64,000 nt of DNA from Salinimicrobium sp035607535 (GTDB lineage Bacteria > Bacteroidota > Bacteroidia > Flavobacteriales > Flavobacteriaceae), in the NCBI RefSeq assembly GCF_035607535.1, contig NZ_JAYDZX010000001.1, forward strand, positions 558,001-622,000, read 5' to 3'. Below the pieces are notes generated by a model that did not search any database, had not been told where the DNA came from, and saw only the letters and a program-made list of their open reading frames with translations. Below are positions 1-8,064 of the stretch, piece after piece (positions within the stretch are counted from its first letter, which is position 1; every line of letters starts with the position of its first letter). The position numbers were made by a program, and so were the translations under genes.

Positions 1-1
1 G

Positions 2-322
2 CGGGAAACGGGTATAGGAGTATCCTATCAAAGAATGCTGTGGAAAGGACTATTCGCTTCAGTAGAAGTTTTACCGCAGTACAAAACCTACCTGGACCTA
101 AACAACGAAAAAATAGCAAACGGGTTTAAGCTGTATACCTCATACCACATCGGCTATCACTTCGCTTTCGGGAAAAAGAAACGATTTTTTGTAGAACCTC
201 AGATTCACGGTCAGAACTGGATGTTTGACACGAATACGCCTGCCGCTTTTAAACGGCTGGATAACAAATGGAAATCCTATTTCCTGTTTGAGCCTAACCT
301 GTATGTGGGTATCAGGTTTTGA
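2..322 (+). CDS. C-terminal part of an envelope protein, probably outer-membrane beta-barrel
   Basis: The reading frame is open from the left edge, so this is the 3' end (106 codons visible) of a gene that begins outside the window. The first internal ATG lies at 35, but the residues before it (RETGIGVSYQR) fit the same protein. The fragment alternates hydrophobic and polar residues with many aromatics (YHIGYHFAFG, FLFEPNLYVGIRF) and ends in phenylalanine, as many outer-membrane barrels do. The role is unknown. The next gene also encodes a barrel-like exported protein, which suggests an envelope context. No family is recognised. Confidence 0.6.
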   Translation, partial: RETGIGVSYQRMLWKGLFASVEVLPQYKTYLDLNNEKIANGFKLYTSYHIGYHFAFGKKKRFFVEPQIHGQNWMFDTNTPAAFKRLDNKWKSYFLFEPNLYVGIRF

Positions 323-550
323 GGCATCATCAGCTTTTTAATCCCTGTACATAGTCTACAATACCCACTGTATCACTAATCTTTAGACTTAAAATCATGA
401 AACATTTAATTACATCTTTTTACTGAAGGATAAGATCAAACACTAAATATCAAAGTGGAATGCTTCGGAAAGATCCAGATCATCATAAGCCTCCGCTTCA
501 GACTTTCAACTTAACAAATTCTAATATAAAAAATCAAAAGAACAACAGAC

Positions 551-1171
551 ATGAAAACAAGTAAAACAAACACATTCGTACAACACATTAAATTAAAAGT
601 GCCGGTTATTATCTTTACATTAATGGCTTCCATGACATTTGCACAAAATAATTTAGGCGATCAAAACACCTCTCCACGTGACGGTTTCATCTTTGAGTTC
701 GGCTTGGGTGGTGGTGTTATCTCCATTGAAGACAGTGAGGGAATGCAGACATTTGACGAAGCGCAGGGAGCAATTAGTTTTCCTGAATTGAAATTTGGCT
801 ATATGCTGAATGATGAATTGGCAATAACCGCCAGCATGCCGGGAATGATCTATGAATTCCAGGGCAGGGACAGACATTTTGGAGGCATTATTCCTTCCTT
901 ACAATACTGGGTAAAAGAGCGTTGGTGGATCCATGGAGGTCTTGGCCTGGCAATTGATTCCCCGGCCCTTTATGATATAGAAGACGACCTTAACGACGAC
1001 TGGAACTTTGGAGGTGCTGTTATGGCAAGCACAGGATATGAAGTTTATAAAAAGAAAAACTTTGCACTAAATATTCAGTCAAAACTGGTTATGGGCAGAG
1101 CATTTTTGGAAGGCGATGCGCATAGGGATGCAGTAACTTTTAGTGTTGGCTTAGGCTTCAGCTGGTTATGA
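551..1171 (+). CDS. exported outer-membrane beta-barrel-like protein
   Basis: 206 residues with a long N-terminal signal peptide (hydrophobic VPVIIFTLMASMTFA, cleavage probably before QNNLG). The mature part is rich in glycine and aromatic residues with alternating strands (FEFGLGGGVISIED, FALNIQSKLVMGRAFLEG) and ends FSVGLGFSWL, a typical terminal beta-strand of small eight-stranded barrels. No enzymatic motif is visible. It probably sits in the outer membrane. It is followed 49 bp later by a serine hydrolase gene in the same direction, so co-transcription is possible. The specific family and ligand are unknown. Confidence 0.75.
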   Translation: MKTSKTNTFVQHIKLKVPVIIFTLMASMTFAQNNLGDQNTSPRDGFIFEFGLGGGVISIEDSEGMQTFDEAQGAISFPELKFGYMLNDELAITASMPGMIYEFQGRDRHFGGIIPSLQYWVKERWWIHGGLGLAIDSPALYDIEDDLNDDWNFGGAVMASTGYEVYKKKNFALNIQSKLVMGRAFLEGDAHRDAVTFSVGLGFSWL

Positions 1172-1220
1172 TCTCATTACAAGTAACTTACCGGAATAAT
1201 AACAGCTTAAAAGTGGACAA

Positions 1221-2357
1221 ATGAAAACCAGCTTATTCTTAACTTTATTAATTTTAGTATCAATACCCTGCATTGGCCAGCAAACTATAGAACAAGAGGT
1301 GAAACAATTGTTTGAAGCTCAATTGGAAAAAGGAAATATCAAAAGTGCTATTCTGCATGTTTATTCTGAATCAAAAGATATTGATCTACAGCTAGCTGAA
1401 AGTAACCCGGATTCAGGGGATCATGTGAATATAAACAGTCCTTTTTACACGGCCAGCATAACCAAAATGCTCACCGCTACGGCTATCGGGATCCTGAAAG
1501 ATCGCGAAAAACTGAATTTTGAGGATAAGATAGCTCAGCATTTGCCGGAAGAACTGATTGATCGGCTACACGTTTTAGATGATAAGGAGTATTCAGAAGA
1601 AATAACCATAGCTCAGTTATTACAACATACATCGGGATTACCGGATTATTTTACAGGCACCACAATGGACGGCAGCCCGAATGTTATCAATCAGTTACTC
1701 GTAAATACAGATAAGACCTGGTCACCTCAGGAAATAATTCAGTTTACCAAAGATAAGATGAAGCCCCACTTTGCTCCCGGGCAAGGCTATTATTATTCCG
1801 ATACAGAATATGTGCTTCTGGCATTGATCATTGAAGAAGTTAGCGGCATGTCCTTAGAAAGGTTCTTTCAGCAGTACATTTTTGAGCCCTTAGAAATGCA
1901 CAGTTCTTATATCAATTTGAAATCGGCACCTACAAATTCTGAGTCTGCAATGGCCGGGTTTTACGTTGGTGATATTGAATTATCCTCAATTAAAAGCCTA
2001 AGTGCCGATTGGGGTGGTGGTGGTTTGGTGTCGACCACGCAGGATCTAATTAACTTTCTAAAAGGCCTAAATGAAGATCTGATCCTAAAAAAAGAAACCC
2101 GTTTAGCAATGCAAAATTGGATCGCAGAAACTGAAGGAACTGAATACGGGTTTGGGATCAGAAAGATTTCTTTTCAGGAGCATTTAAATTCAGACACAGA
2201 CCTACAGGTTCTTGGTCACACCGGCAGCACAGCCTCTTTTTTATGGTATTGTCCTCAGGTAGACACCTATATAGCAGGAACATTAAACCAGTTAGAAGCT
2301 TCAAAAAGCACCCCGGGTTTTGTATATGATGTACTTAAAACAATAGAAAGGAATTAA
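1221..2357 (+). CDS. exported serine hydrolase, class C beta-lactamase / penicillin-binding-protein-like family
   Basis: 378 residues. The signal peptide MKTSLFLTLLILVSIPCIGQ indicates export to the periplasm. The SxxK motif (Ser79-Ile-Thr-Lys82 within TASITKM) supplies the predicted nucleophile and general base. A YSD tripeptide in YYYSDTEYVLL takes the place of the YxN motif, and H333-T-G replaces KTG, as in esterase-like members of the beta-lactamase/transpeptidase superfamily (Pfam Beta-lactamase). The LLQHTSGLPDY and PGQGYYYSD blocks are typical of this family. Substrate unknown: such proteins can be D-amino-acid amidases, esterases or carboxypeptidases, so beta-lactam resistance should not be assumed. 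One base separates it from the next gene, so the two form an operon. Confidence 0.9.
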   Translation: MKTSLFLTLLILVSIPCIGQQTIEQEVKQLFEAQLEKGNIKSAILHVYSESKDIDLQLAESNPDSGDHVNINSPFYTASITKMLTATAIGILKDREKLNFEDKIAQHLPEELIDRLHVLDDKEYSEEITIAQLLQHTSGLPDYFTGTTMDGSPNVINQLLVNTDKTWSPQEIIQFTKDKMKPHFAPGQGYYYSDTEYVLLALIIEEVSGMSLERFFQQYIFEPLEMHSSYINLKSAPTNSESAMAGFYVGDIELSSIKSLSADWGGGGLVSTTQDLINFLKGLNEDLILKKETRLAMQNWIAETEGTEYGFGIRKISFQEHLNSDTDLQVLGHTGSTASFLWYCPQVDTYIAGTLNQLEASKSTPGFVYDVLKTIERN

Positions 2358-2358
2358 C

Positions 2359-3630
2359 ATGAACTCATTTCAGAAAACAGTAGTCGTTCTTCTAGTTTTT
2401 ATGGTTCCCCTTTTTCCTGTAGTGCATGCCCAGGCAACAGTTAAAACGGACTGGAAAAAAGATCTTGAAGTATATAAAGATTCTTTGGAAGAAAAACATA
2501 TAGACCTTTATCACTCGGTAACAAAAGAAGAATTTCTCACTGAGTGGAACAAGATCAATGAAAGTCTGGAAACGGCGCAGGATTTTGAGATCGTGCTTAA
2601 ACTTATGCGTTTGACAAGGAAGATCAATGATGGTCATACCTCTGTTTCTTTTGGAAATCTGTCAAGACATAGGTTTCCTTTTGAAGTTGAACAGATCGAT
2701 GGTCAATGGCTGGTAGTAAAGACCCTGGAGGAAAACAAGGATATTCTCAACACTACATTGGAAAGTATAAATGGAAACCCGATTGGTAAAGTTGCTCAGG
2801 AAATTTCAGAATTAGCTCAGTTTGTAGAGAATGAATATTCTTTAAAAGTAAGAACGGCCAGTTATTTGACCATAGCCGAATTGCTTTTTCATCTGAACCT
2901 TATAGATTCCAAAAACACTGCTACCTTCAGTTTTAGAGACAGTGAAAACAACCAAATAAATAAGACCTTGCCATCAATCGATGCTAAAGTTTGGCAGGAC
3001 ACCAGTACCTTTTCTGAAATAAATCTGAATACTCCGGAGATCACAGAACCACATACCGGCAACAAAGAGCTCTGGTTTGCACCGGTAACAGGTACAGATA
3101 TTCTTTATATAAACTTTAATTCCTATCCTGCATTTGAAGCAATGCAGGCTTTTGGACAACAACTGGTAGCTTACATTCAGGAAAACCAAATAAGACAAGT
3201 GATCATAGATATGCGTGAAAATGGAGGTGGTGATCTTTACGTAGGTACGGTGCTGGCCTATGCACTTAATCTGGCCGATTCAATAGACTGGAAAAACGGT
3301 GTTTATGTAGTAACAGGTAATAAAACATTTTCGGCTGCAACAAGTAATGCTGCTTTGTTCAAACAGCTACTAAATGCAAAAATAGTCGGGGAACCAACCG
3401 GTTCTAATCCGAATGGATATCAGGATATGGATACCTTCACTCTTACCAGTTCACAATTAGTAATAACCTATTCGAAACGATTATTCCGATTGAGCAACGA
3501 AAGTAATAAACCTCTAAAACCCGAAATAACTATAGAACCACGCTTGAAAAACTATAGAGAAGGAAATGATATTGTGTTGTCAAAGCTTATAGGAAGAATG
3601 AAAGAAGAATCTGGATCGCGGAGCTTCTAA
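2359..3630 (+). CDS. exported S41-type (tail-specific protease-like) peptidase
   Basis: 423 residues with a signal peptide (VVVLLVFMVPLFPVVHAQA). The C-terminal half has the S41 layout: VIIDMRENGGGDLYVG strand, then KTFSAATSNA with the candidate nucleophile Ser325, then AKIVGEPTGSNPNGYQD. The GKG lysine of C-terminal processing proteases is absent, so it belongs to the wider interphotoreceptor-retinoid-binding/tricorn-like S41 branch seen in many Bacteroidetes. The N-terminal half is the helical region usual before the catalytic domain, and no PDZ domain is obvious. It starts one base after the stop of the serine hydrolase, so the pair is probably translated from one message. Substrate unknown. 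Confidence 0.85.
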   Translation: MNSFQKTVVVLLVFMVPLFPVVHAQATVKTDWKKDLEVYKDSLEEKHIDLYHSVTKEEFLTEWNKINESLETAQDFEIVLKLMRLTRKINDGHTSVSFGNLSRHRFPFEVEQIDGQWLVVKTLEENKDILNTTLESINGNPIGKVAQEISELAQFVENEYSLKVRTASYLTIAELLFHLNLIDSKNTATFSFRDSENNQINKTLPSIDAKVWQDTSTFSEINLNTPEITEPHTGNKELWFAPVTGTDILYINFNSYPAFEAMQAFGQQLVAYIQENQIRQVIIDMRENGGGDLYVGTVLAYALNLADSIDWKNGVYVVTGNKTFSAATSNAALFKQLLNAKIVGEPTGSNPNGYQDMDTFTLTSSQLVITYSKRLFRLSNESNKPLKPEITIEPRLKNYREGNDIVLSKLIGRMKEESGSRSF

Positions 3631-3652
3631 CAGAAAATTAAAAACAACGTTA

Positions 3653-3823
3653 ATGATCTGGATAAAATTAGATAAAGTTAGAGTGTTAGGGTTAGCTGTT
3701 TTAGTGAGCAGCCTTATTCTTGATTATTTTCTTGAGCCGGGAATGTATGGCTTTTGGATAGGTGCCTCGGCTGGTGCAGGAGGTGTTTTTACCGTTTTTG
3801 GAAACATTCTGAAAAAAAGATGA
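3653..3823 (+). CDS. small two-helix membrane protein (56 aa)
   Basis: A 56-residue frame starting MIWIKLDKVR and ending FGNILKKR, 22 bp after the S41 peptidase stop. It has a hydrophobic stretch VLGLAVLVSSLILDYFL, a short polar turn EPGMY, then a second hydrophobic glycine-rich stretch GFWIGASAGAGGVFTVFG, with basic residues at both ends. This is a convincing hairpin inner-membrane topology, and the position close behind the operon favours a real gene. No family is recognised and no function can be assigned. It could be the last gene of the serine hydrolase/S41 operon. Confidence 0.55.
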   Translation: MIWIKLDKVRVLGLAVLVSSLILDYFLEPGMYGFWIGASAGAGGVFTVFGNILKKR

Positions 3824-4122
3824 TCAACGCCTCCCAAAGATCTTTTTTACAAGATAAGCAGGAAAAGCACGCCTGAATTTATCATTTTAAAGGAGTATAT
3901 TTATTCAAGACCTCAGAGGTTTTGGAAACCTGAGAGGTCTACTCGTGCCACGCAGCCGGGATGCAGAAGCTTTAAAAATGAAGAAACTCCAGAAAATACA
4001 TTTTAAGGGCAATACCGACTAAACTCCCTGCGCGAATTCTGCGACCCTGCCTTTTGCAAGCCCTTTCCTGTTTTTGGGTGCAATATTTTTATTAAATTAA
4101 AAGACTCTTATTCTTTGGATTA
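3824..4122. other. gene-free spacer with one hairpin
   Basis: No open frame with protein-like composition was found on either strand. The only structure seen is the inverted repeat at 3908-3940. The rest, including a GC-rich patch around 4020-4070, carries nothing I recognise. Just before the GIY-YIG gene, TATTCTTTG at about 4108-4116 resembles a -7 box with one extra spacer base. Confidence 0.5.
3908..3940. repeat. 33-nt imperfect inverted repeat (AGACCTC...GAGGTCT)
   Basis: AGACCTCAGAGGTTT and AAACCTGAGAGGTCT face each other around TGG; 13 of 15 positions can pair. A near-identical 33-nt element lies at 24515-24547. Without a T-run on either side it is not a clear terminator here. It is more likely one copy of a dispersed palindromic family that is common in flavobacterial intergenic DNA. 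Confidence 0.7.
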
Positions 4123-4440
4123 ATGATTGAATACACAGAAGGTATTTATAAATTCTATGTCTATATCCTCACAAATAAATATAGAACTACATTCTATATC
4201 GGGGTAACCAATAATCTAAAGAAAAGGTTAGGACAGCATAAGGATTCAATTCAAAAGAAACAAAAAACCTTCGTTGCCCGTTTTCATCTATCAGAACTAA
4301 TTTACTATGAAACTTTTGGATGGATTCAACAGGCTATTGCCAGGGAAAAGGAACTAAAAGGATGGAGGAAGGAAAAGAAATTGAATTTAATTCGTTGTAG
4401 TAATCACAAAATAGAATCATTGAATTCCTTTTTTGAATGA
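4123..4440 (+). CDS. GIY-YIG superfamily small nuclease
   Basis: 105 residues. The GIY-YIG signature is present as YVYIL (residues 11-15) and FYIGVTNNLKKRLGQHK, with the conserved Arg in KKRLGQH, an Ala-Arg-Glu-Lys-Glu-Leu-Lys helix carrying the catalytic glutamate, and the typical GWRKEKKLNLI tail. This is the stand-alone URI-like form (about 90-110 aa) that is often mis-annotated as an excinuclease subunit. The biological role of such single-domain GIY-YIG proteins in Bacteroidetes is not established. Here the gene ends 40 bp before an array of palindromic repeats, which suggests, but does not prove, that the nuclease acts on or spreads with those repeats. Confidence 0.93.
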   Translation: MIEYTEGIYKFYVYILTNKYRTTFYIGVTNNLKKRLGQHKDSIQKKQKTFVARFHLSELIYYETFGWIQQAIAREKELKGWRKEKKLNLIRCSNHKIESLNSFFE

Positions 4441-4477
4441 GATCCTGTGCAAACCTTTATACGTTACAAAAGGGCTT

Positions 4478-5937
4478 TGTTTGTCATTCCGACGAAGGAG
4501 GAATCCCATCCTGTTGTTCAGTGGTTCCTTTTCTTACTCTGATGAGACCCTTCCTGCGTCAGGGTGACAAAGGGCACTTGTATGTCATTACGATGAACGA
4601 GGAATGCCAAGTGATTGTTTGTCATTCCGGCGAAGGAGGAATCCCATCCTGTTGTTCATTGCTTCCATTGCTTACTCGAATGCGACCCTTCCTGCGTCAG
4701 GGGGACAAATGATGGTTTGTCATTCCGAACGAAAGGAGGAATCCATCCTGTTGTTCAGTACTTCCATTGTTTTCTCAGAGGAGACCCTTCCTGCGTCAGG
4801 GTGGCAAAGGGCACTTGTATGAACGAGGAATCCCAAGTGATTGTTTGTCATTCCGACGAAGGAGGAATCCCATCCTAATATTCAGCACCTTCCATTGCTT
4901 ACTCAGCTGAAACCCTTCCTGCGTCAGGGTGACAAAGGGCACTTGTTTGTCATTCCGACGAAGGAGGAATCTCATTCTTTTGTTCAATGCTTCCACTGCT
5001 TACTCGGATGAGACCCTTCCTGCGTCAGGGTGACAAAGGGTACTTGTTTGTCATTCCGACGAAGGAGGAATCCCATTCTTTTGTTCAATGCTTCCATTGC
5101 TTACTCGGATGTGACCCTTCCTGCGTCAGGGTGACAAAGGGTACTGGTTTGTCATTCCAATGAAGGGAGGAATCCCATCCTGTTGTTCAATGCTCCATTG
5201 CTTACTCAGATGAGACCCTTCCTGCGTCAGGGTGACAAAGGGTACTGGTTTGTCATTCCGACAAAGGAGAAATCCCATCCTGTTATTCAGGGCTTCAATT
5301 GCAAACCCCGTTAAGCCCCTTCCTGCGTCAGTGACACAAGTGATTGTTTGTCATTCCGCCGAAGGAGGAATCCCATCCTGTTGTTGGGTGCTTCCATTGC
5401 TTACTCAGAGGAGACCTTCCTGCGTCAGGGTGACAAAGAGAACTTGTTTGTCATTCCGACGAAGGAGGAATTCCATCCTGTTATTCAGTACTTCCATTGC
5501 TTACTCAGTTAAGATCCTCCCTGCATTAGGGTGACACAAATGATGGTTTGTCATTCCGACGAAGGAGGAATCCCAAGTGATTCTTTGTCATTCCGACGAA
5601 GGAGGAATCCCATCCTGTTGTTCAGGGCTTCCATTGCTTACTCAGATGAAACCCTTCCTGCGTCAGGGTGACACAAGTGATGGTGGGTCATTCCGACGAA
5701 GGAGGAATCCCATCCTGTTATTCGGTGCTTCCATTGCTTACTCAGAGGAAATCCTTCCTGCGTCAGGGTGACAAAGGGCACTTGTATGTCATTCCAATGA
5801 AGGGAGGAATCCCAAGTAATTGTTTGTCATTCCGACGAAGGAGGAATCCCACCCTGTTGTTCGGAGCTTACATTGCTTACTCAGATGAGACCCTTCCTAC
5901 GTCAGGGTGACAAAGGGTACTTGTTTGTCATTCCCTC
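4478..5937. repeat. array of ~13 full and several short copies of a ~92-bp imperfect palindromic unit
   Basis: Each full unit begins TTTGTCATTCCGACGAAGGA and ends TCCTGCGTCAGGGTGACAAA. The end is an imperfect reverse complement of the beginning, so a unit can fold into one long hairpin. Full units start near 4479, 4618, 4716, 4843, 4946, 5046, 5147, 5249, 5346, 5446, 5583, 5685 and 5822. Consecutive units are about 97-102 bp apart, separated by 8-10 bp linkers such as GGGTACTTG or AGTGATTG. Short forms that keep only the left arm lie at about 4581, 4817, 5547 and 5785, and the array ends in a left-arm stub at 5922-5937. Open frames across this region are only translated repeat. There is no promoter or terminator logic visible. 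Confidence 0.92.
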
Positions 5938-6026
5938 TGGCAATAGAAAAAAGCCATTTTTTTGTAACAAATTATAGAAAATTCCTACCCATTAGTATAT
6001 CTCTGTTAGATCAAAAAATTCATACC

Positions 6027-7313
6027 GTGTTCAAAAATCACTTTCTGCCACTCCTCCTTTCAGCTACTGTATTTCTTTCCTCCTGCGAAAAAGAAGAGAA
6101 TGTTCCGCAGCCCGACTACTCTATAGGATCTACTCCAGGTTTCGAACTGCTGGAAGAACACGGGAACGGCTGGATTAAGCAGGGGCGCTATCAGCTTTCG
6201 GGAGACCCTACAGAGGAGTTTGAATATTATGAGAACGGGTATATTAAATCGGCTAAGGTTTACGCCAGTTATCCGCAGCAGCACCTGTATATGGAAGTCA
6301 GCCGCAGTGAAGATAATAAGCCGCTCTGGTCCAAATACTATCATCCCGACGGCACTTTTTGGTTCGAAACCGAATATAAGAACGGGCTTCCCGCAGTCAA
6401 GAAAATATACAGCGAGGCAGGAACTACAATTCATACCTATACCGACGGGGAGTTGAGTTTAGTAGCATTTACTGCAGCCGATGGCAACAGCAGCGTCACC
6501 ACCACTTACAACAAGACAGGCGAAAACCGGAATGTTATAGTTACCAGAAATGGAGAAACAGTTCTTGATGAGAACTATGCTTACCAGGAGCAGGTGGGAG
6601 CGGGAATTCACTCAGGTAGTCATGTTCCTGTCGCCAACCCTTTTGGTGCTGCGGAGCCCTCCTACTTTAGCCTTAATCAGTCTTTCTCGCAATCCCCTTC
6701 ATGGGAAAATGACGCCGACCCGATAGGATTGATGTTTCCTTATCGGTTATTTGATGAATTTTATCACCCGGGAAATTATTTTGCCACCAGGTTTGCTGTT
6801 AGTACAGAACTATACCAGTCGGTGATTGAACAATATCCGGTCACCGAAAGAGGAGTCTTGATAGGTGGGGGCAAATATGAGGACGGGTACGAAGCTTTTT
6901 CAAACCAGTGGGAAGTACGGGATTCCCTGGCCAAAGTCTATGAAGAAGACCCGGAGCTGTACAAGCTGAAATACGGAAACGAGTATATTGAAAAAGTAGG
7001 TTACGGGAAGATCTTCTTTGTAATTGGCGCCCTAAGAAATCTGCCAACCAGCAGTGATGTCGCAGAGGACATCAAAACCATTGCCCGCAAAAAAATGGCA
7101 GCATTGACAAACGTCAGCACCGATATCACCCAGGAGGAACAGAAAAAACTCGACAAAGTGTGGTTTGAAGTGAAATTCTTCTCCACCCTCAAAGAACACA
7201 GAGATGGAGTGGTCATAAATTCTTTTGAAGATTATGAAAATGCCCTTGAAAAAGTGATCGCAGGCGAAATTGCAGTAATTCAGTTGAAGTATACTTCGGT
7301 TGAAAATTTGTAA
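6027..7313 (+). CDS. lipoprotein with YwqK/MORN-like N-terminal repeats and a cholesterol-dependent-cytolysin-like C-terminal domain
   Basis: The start is taken as GTG 6027, because it gives a clean lipoprotein signal (FKNHFLPLLLSATVFLSSC, lipobox LSSC); the frame is open further upstream but only through repeat DNA. That gives 428 residues. Residues about 45-180 contain repeated aromatic/Gly hairpins (YYENGYIKSAKVY, YYHPDGTFWFETEYKNG) like YwqK/MORN-type repeats. The C-terminal part has YIEKVGYGKIFFV, then a helix SSDVAEDIKTIARKKM, then VWFEVKFFSTLKEHRDGVV and SFEDYENALEKV. This order resembles the VAYGR..YVK core of thiol-activated cytolysins. The membrane-binding undecapeptide domain is missing. 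The cytolysin relationship is my inference by eye. Confidence 0.7.
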   Translation: MFKNHFLPLLLSATVFLSSCEKEENVPQPDYSIGSTPGFELLEEHGNGWIKQGRYQLSGDPTEEFEYYENGYIKSAKVYASYPQQHLYMEVSRSEDNKPLWSKYYHPDGTFWFETEYKNGLPAVKKIYSEAGTTIHTYTDGELSLVAFTAADGNSSVTTTYNKTGENRNVIVTRNGETVLDENYAYQEQVGAGIHSGSHVPVANPFGAAEPSYFSLNQSFSQSPSWENDADPIGLMFPYRLFDEFYHPGNYFATRFAVSTELYQSVIEQYPVTERGVLIGGGKYEDGYEAFSNQWEVRDSLAKVYEEDPELYKLKYGNEYIEKVGYGKIFFVIGALRNLPTSSDVAEDIKTIARKKMAALTNVSTDITQEEQKKLDKVWFEVKFFSTLKEHRDGVVINSFEDYENALEKVIAGEIAVIQLKYTSVENL

Positions 7314-7641
7314 GAGAAAACAGGGAATTGCGCCAGGTCGATGTCGGTGCATAACACCTGGTGAAGATGTAGGAAAAGATGTAGGAAAATTTGTATATTA
7401 ATAGCAAAGATAAAAATGAAGAAATTGACCCCGGTCTTTCTCCGGTGTAGAAGAACTATAAGTTAGTCATTTTGGTCTGACGACATGGAAAATGTTGGTT
7501 TCTAATCCAATAAAGAAACTGATAATGCTGGTTCAATTCAAACCCGAGGCAGAACAGTAAGAATTTTTGTTTAAGTATTTTTTATAAAATATAAACATTT
7601 CGATTATTTTTGTGCCCTGGATTTGCAAAACAGAGACAGCA
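7314..7641. other. spacer upstream of the receiver gene
   Basis: No gene seen. It holds a perfect 12-bp tandem duplication GATGTAGGAAAA (7366-7389), a weak 6-bp inverted repeat (CCAGGT 7333-7338 / ACCTGG 7356-7361), and an AT-rich promoter-like stretch ending in the -7-type box at 7605-7612. Confidence 0.5.
7605..7612 (+). promoter_or_regulatory. Bacteroidetes-type -7 promoter box
   Basis: TATTTTTG matches the TAnnTTTG consensus of the primary sigma factor in Bacteroidetes. It lies 29 bp upstream of the ATG of the receiver gene. No good TTTG/TTG -33 box is found at the usual distance, so the promoter is only partly supported. Confidence 0.4.
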
Positions 7642-8064
7642 ATGAAGAAAGTGAAAACAGCCTGTATTATCGATGATGATCCCATTTCTGTAATGATTGC
7701 AAAAAAATTAATGGAATTATCAAATTTCTGCAGCAACATTTTAGTCTTCAAAGATGGACAGGAAGCAGTGACGAATTTGAAGGAAAATCATGCATCGGGA
7801 GGTGCAATGCCCGAGATAATTCTACTTGATTTGAACATGCCCGTAATGAATGGGTGGGAATTTCTCAATAGCATGTCCCCAATTCTGGAACAGCAAAAAT
7901 GTTCCATATTTATAGTTACTTCTTCTATTGACAGATCTGATCTTGAAAGAGCGCGGAACCACAAAGATGTTGTTGATTGTGTGGTCAAACCCCTTACGCA
8001 TCAAAGCTTACCTGGAATTTTAAATAAGTGTTATGAGCAAAAACAGTCGATTAGAAGAGGTTAG
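7642..8064 (+). CDS. single-domain response regulator (receiver)
   Basis: 140 residues from ATG 7642 (MKKVKTACIIDDDPIS); an upstream in-frame GTG at 7612 would overlap the promoter box and is less likely. The receiver hallmarks are the acidic pocket D11-D12-D13, phosphoacceptor Asp63 in IILLDLNMPVMNGWEF, the Ser/Thr in FIVTSSID, and Lys-Pro in VVKPLTHQ. There is no output domain, so it probably relays phosphate or acts by protein contact, like other flavobacterial CheY/Rcp-like receivers. It overlaps the next gene by 32 bp, implying translational coupling with the GAF/PAS protein. Confidence 0.9.
   Translation: MKKVKTACIIDDDPISVMIAKKLMELSNFCSNILVFKDGQEAVTNLKENHASGGAMPEIILLDLNMPVMNGWEFLNSMSPILEQQKCSIFIVTSSIDRSDLERARNHKDVVDCVVKPLTHQSLPGILNKCYEQKQSIRRG

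Noticed and set aside
1221..2357. Beta-lactamase (antibiotic resistance gene)
   Set aside because: YxN and KTG are replaced by YSD and HTG, as in esterase/peptidase members of the superfamily; resistance is not supported.
4437..5910. Several protein-like open frames of 60-100 residues within the array
   Set aside because: They are translations of the same repeat (recurring GGIPSCC or FRRRRNPIL patterns) and differ only by frame. No independent support.
4478..5937. CRISPR array
   Set aside because: The period is about 100 bp, the whole unit including the middle is conserved and the units are palindromic. CRISPR has short identical repeats with unique spacers. No cas genes are near.
5907..6026. 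Upstream extension of the cytolysin-like lipoprotein gene
   Set aside because: The extra 40 residues come from repeat DNA and would bury the lipoprotein signal inside the protein. GTG 6027 gives a proper signal.
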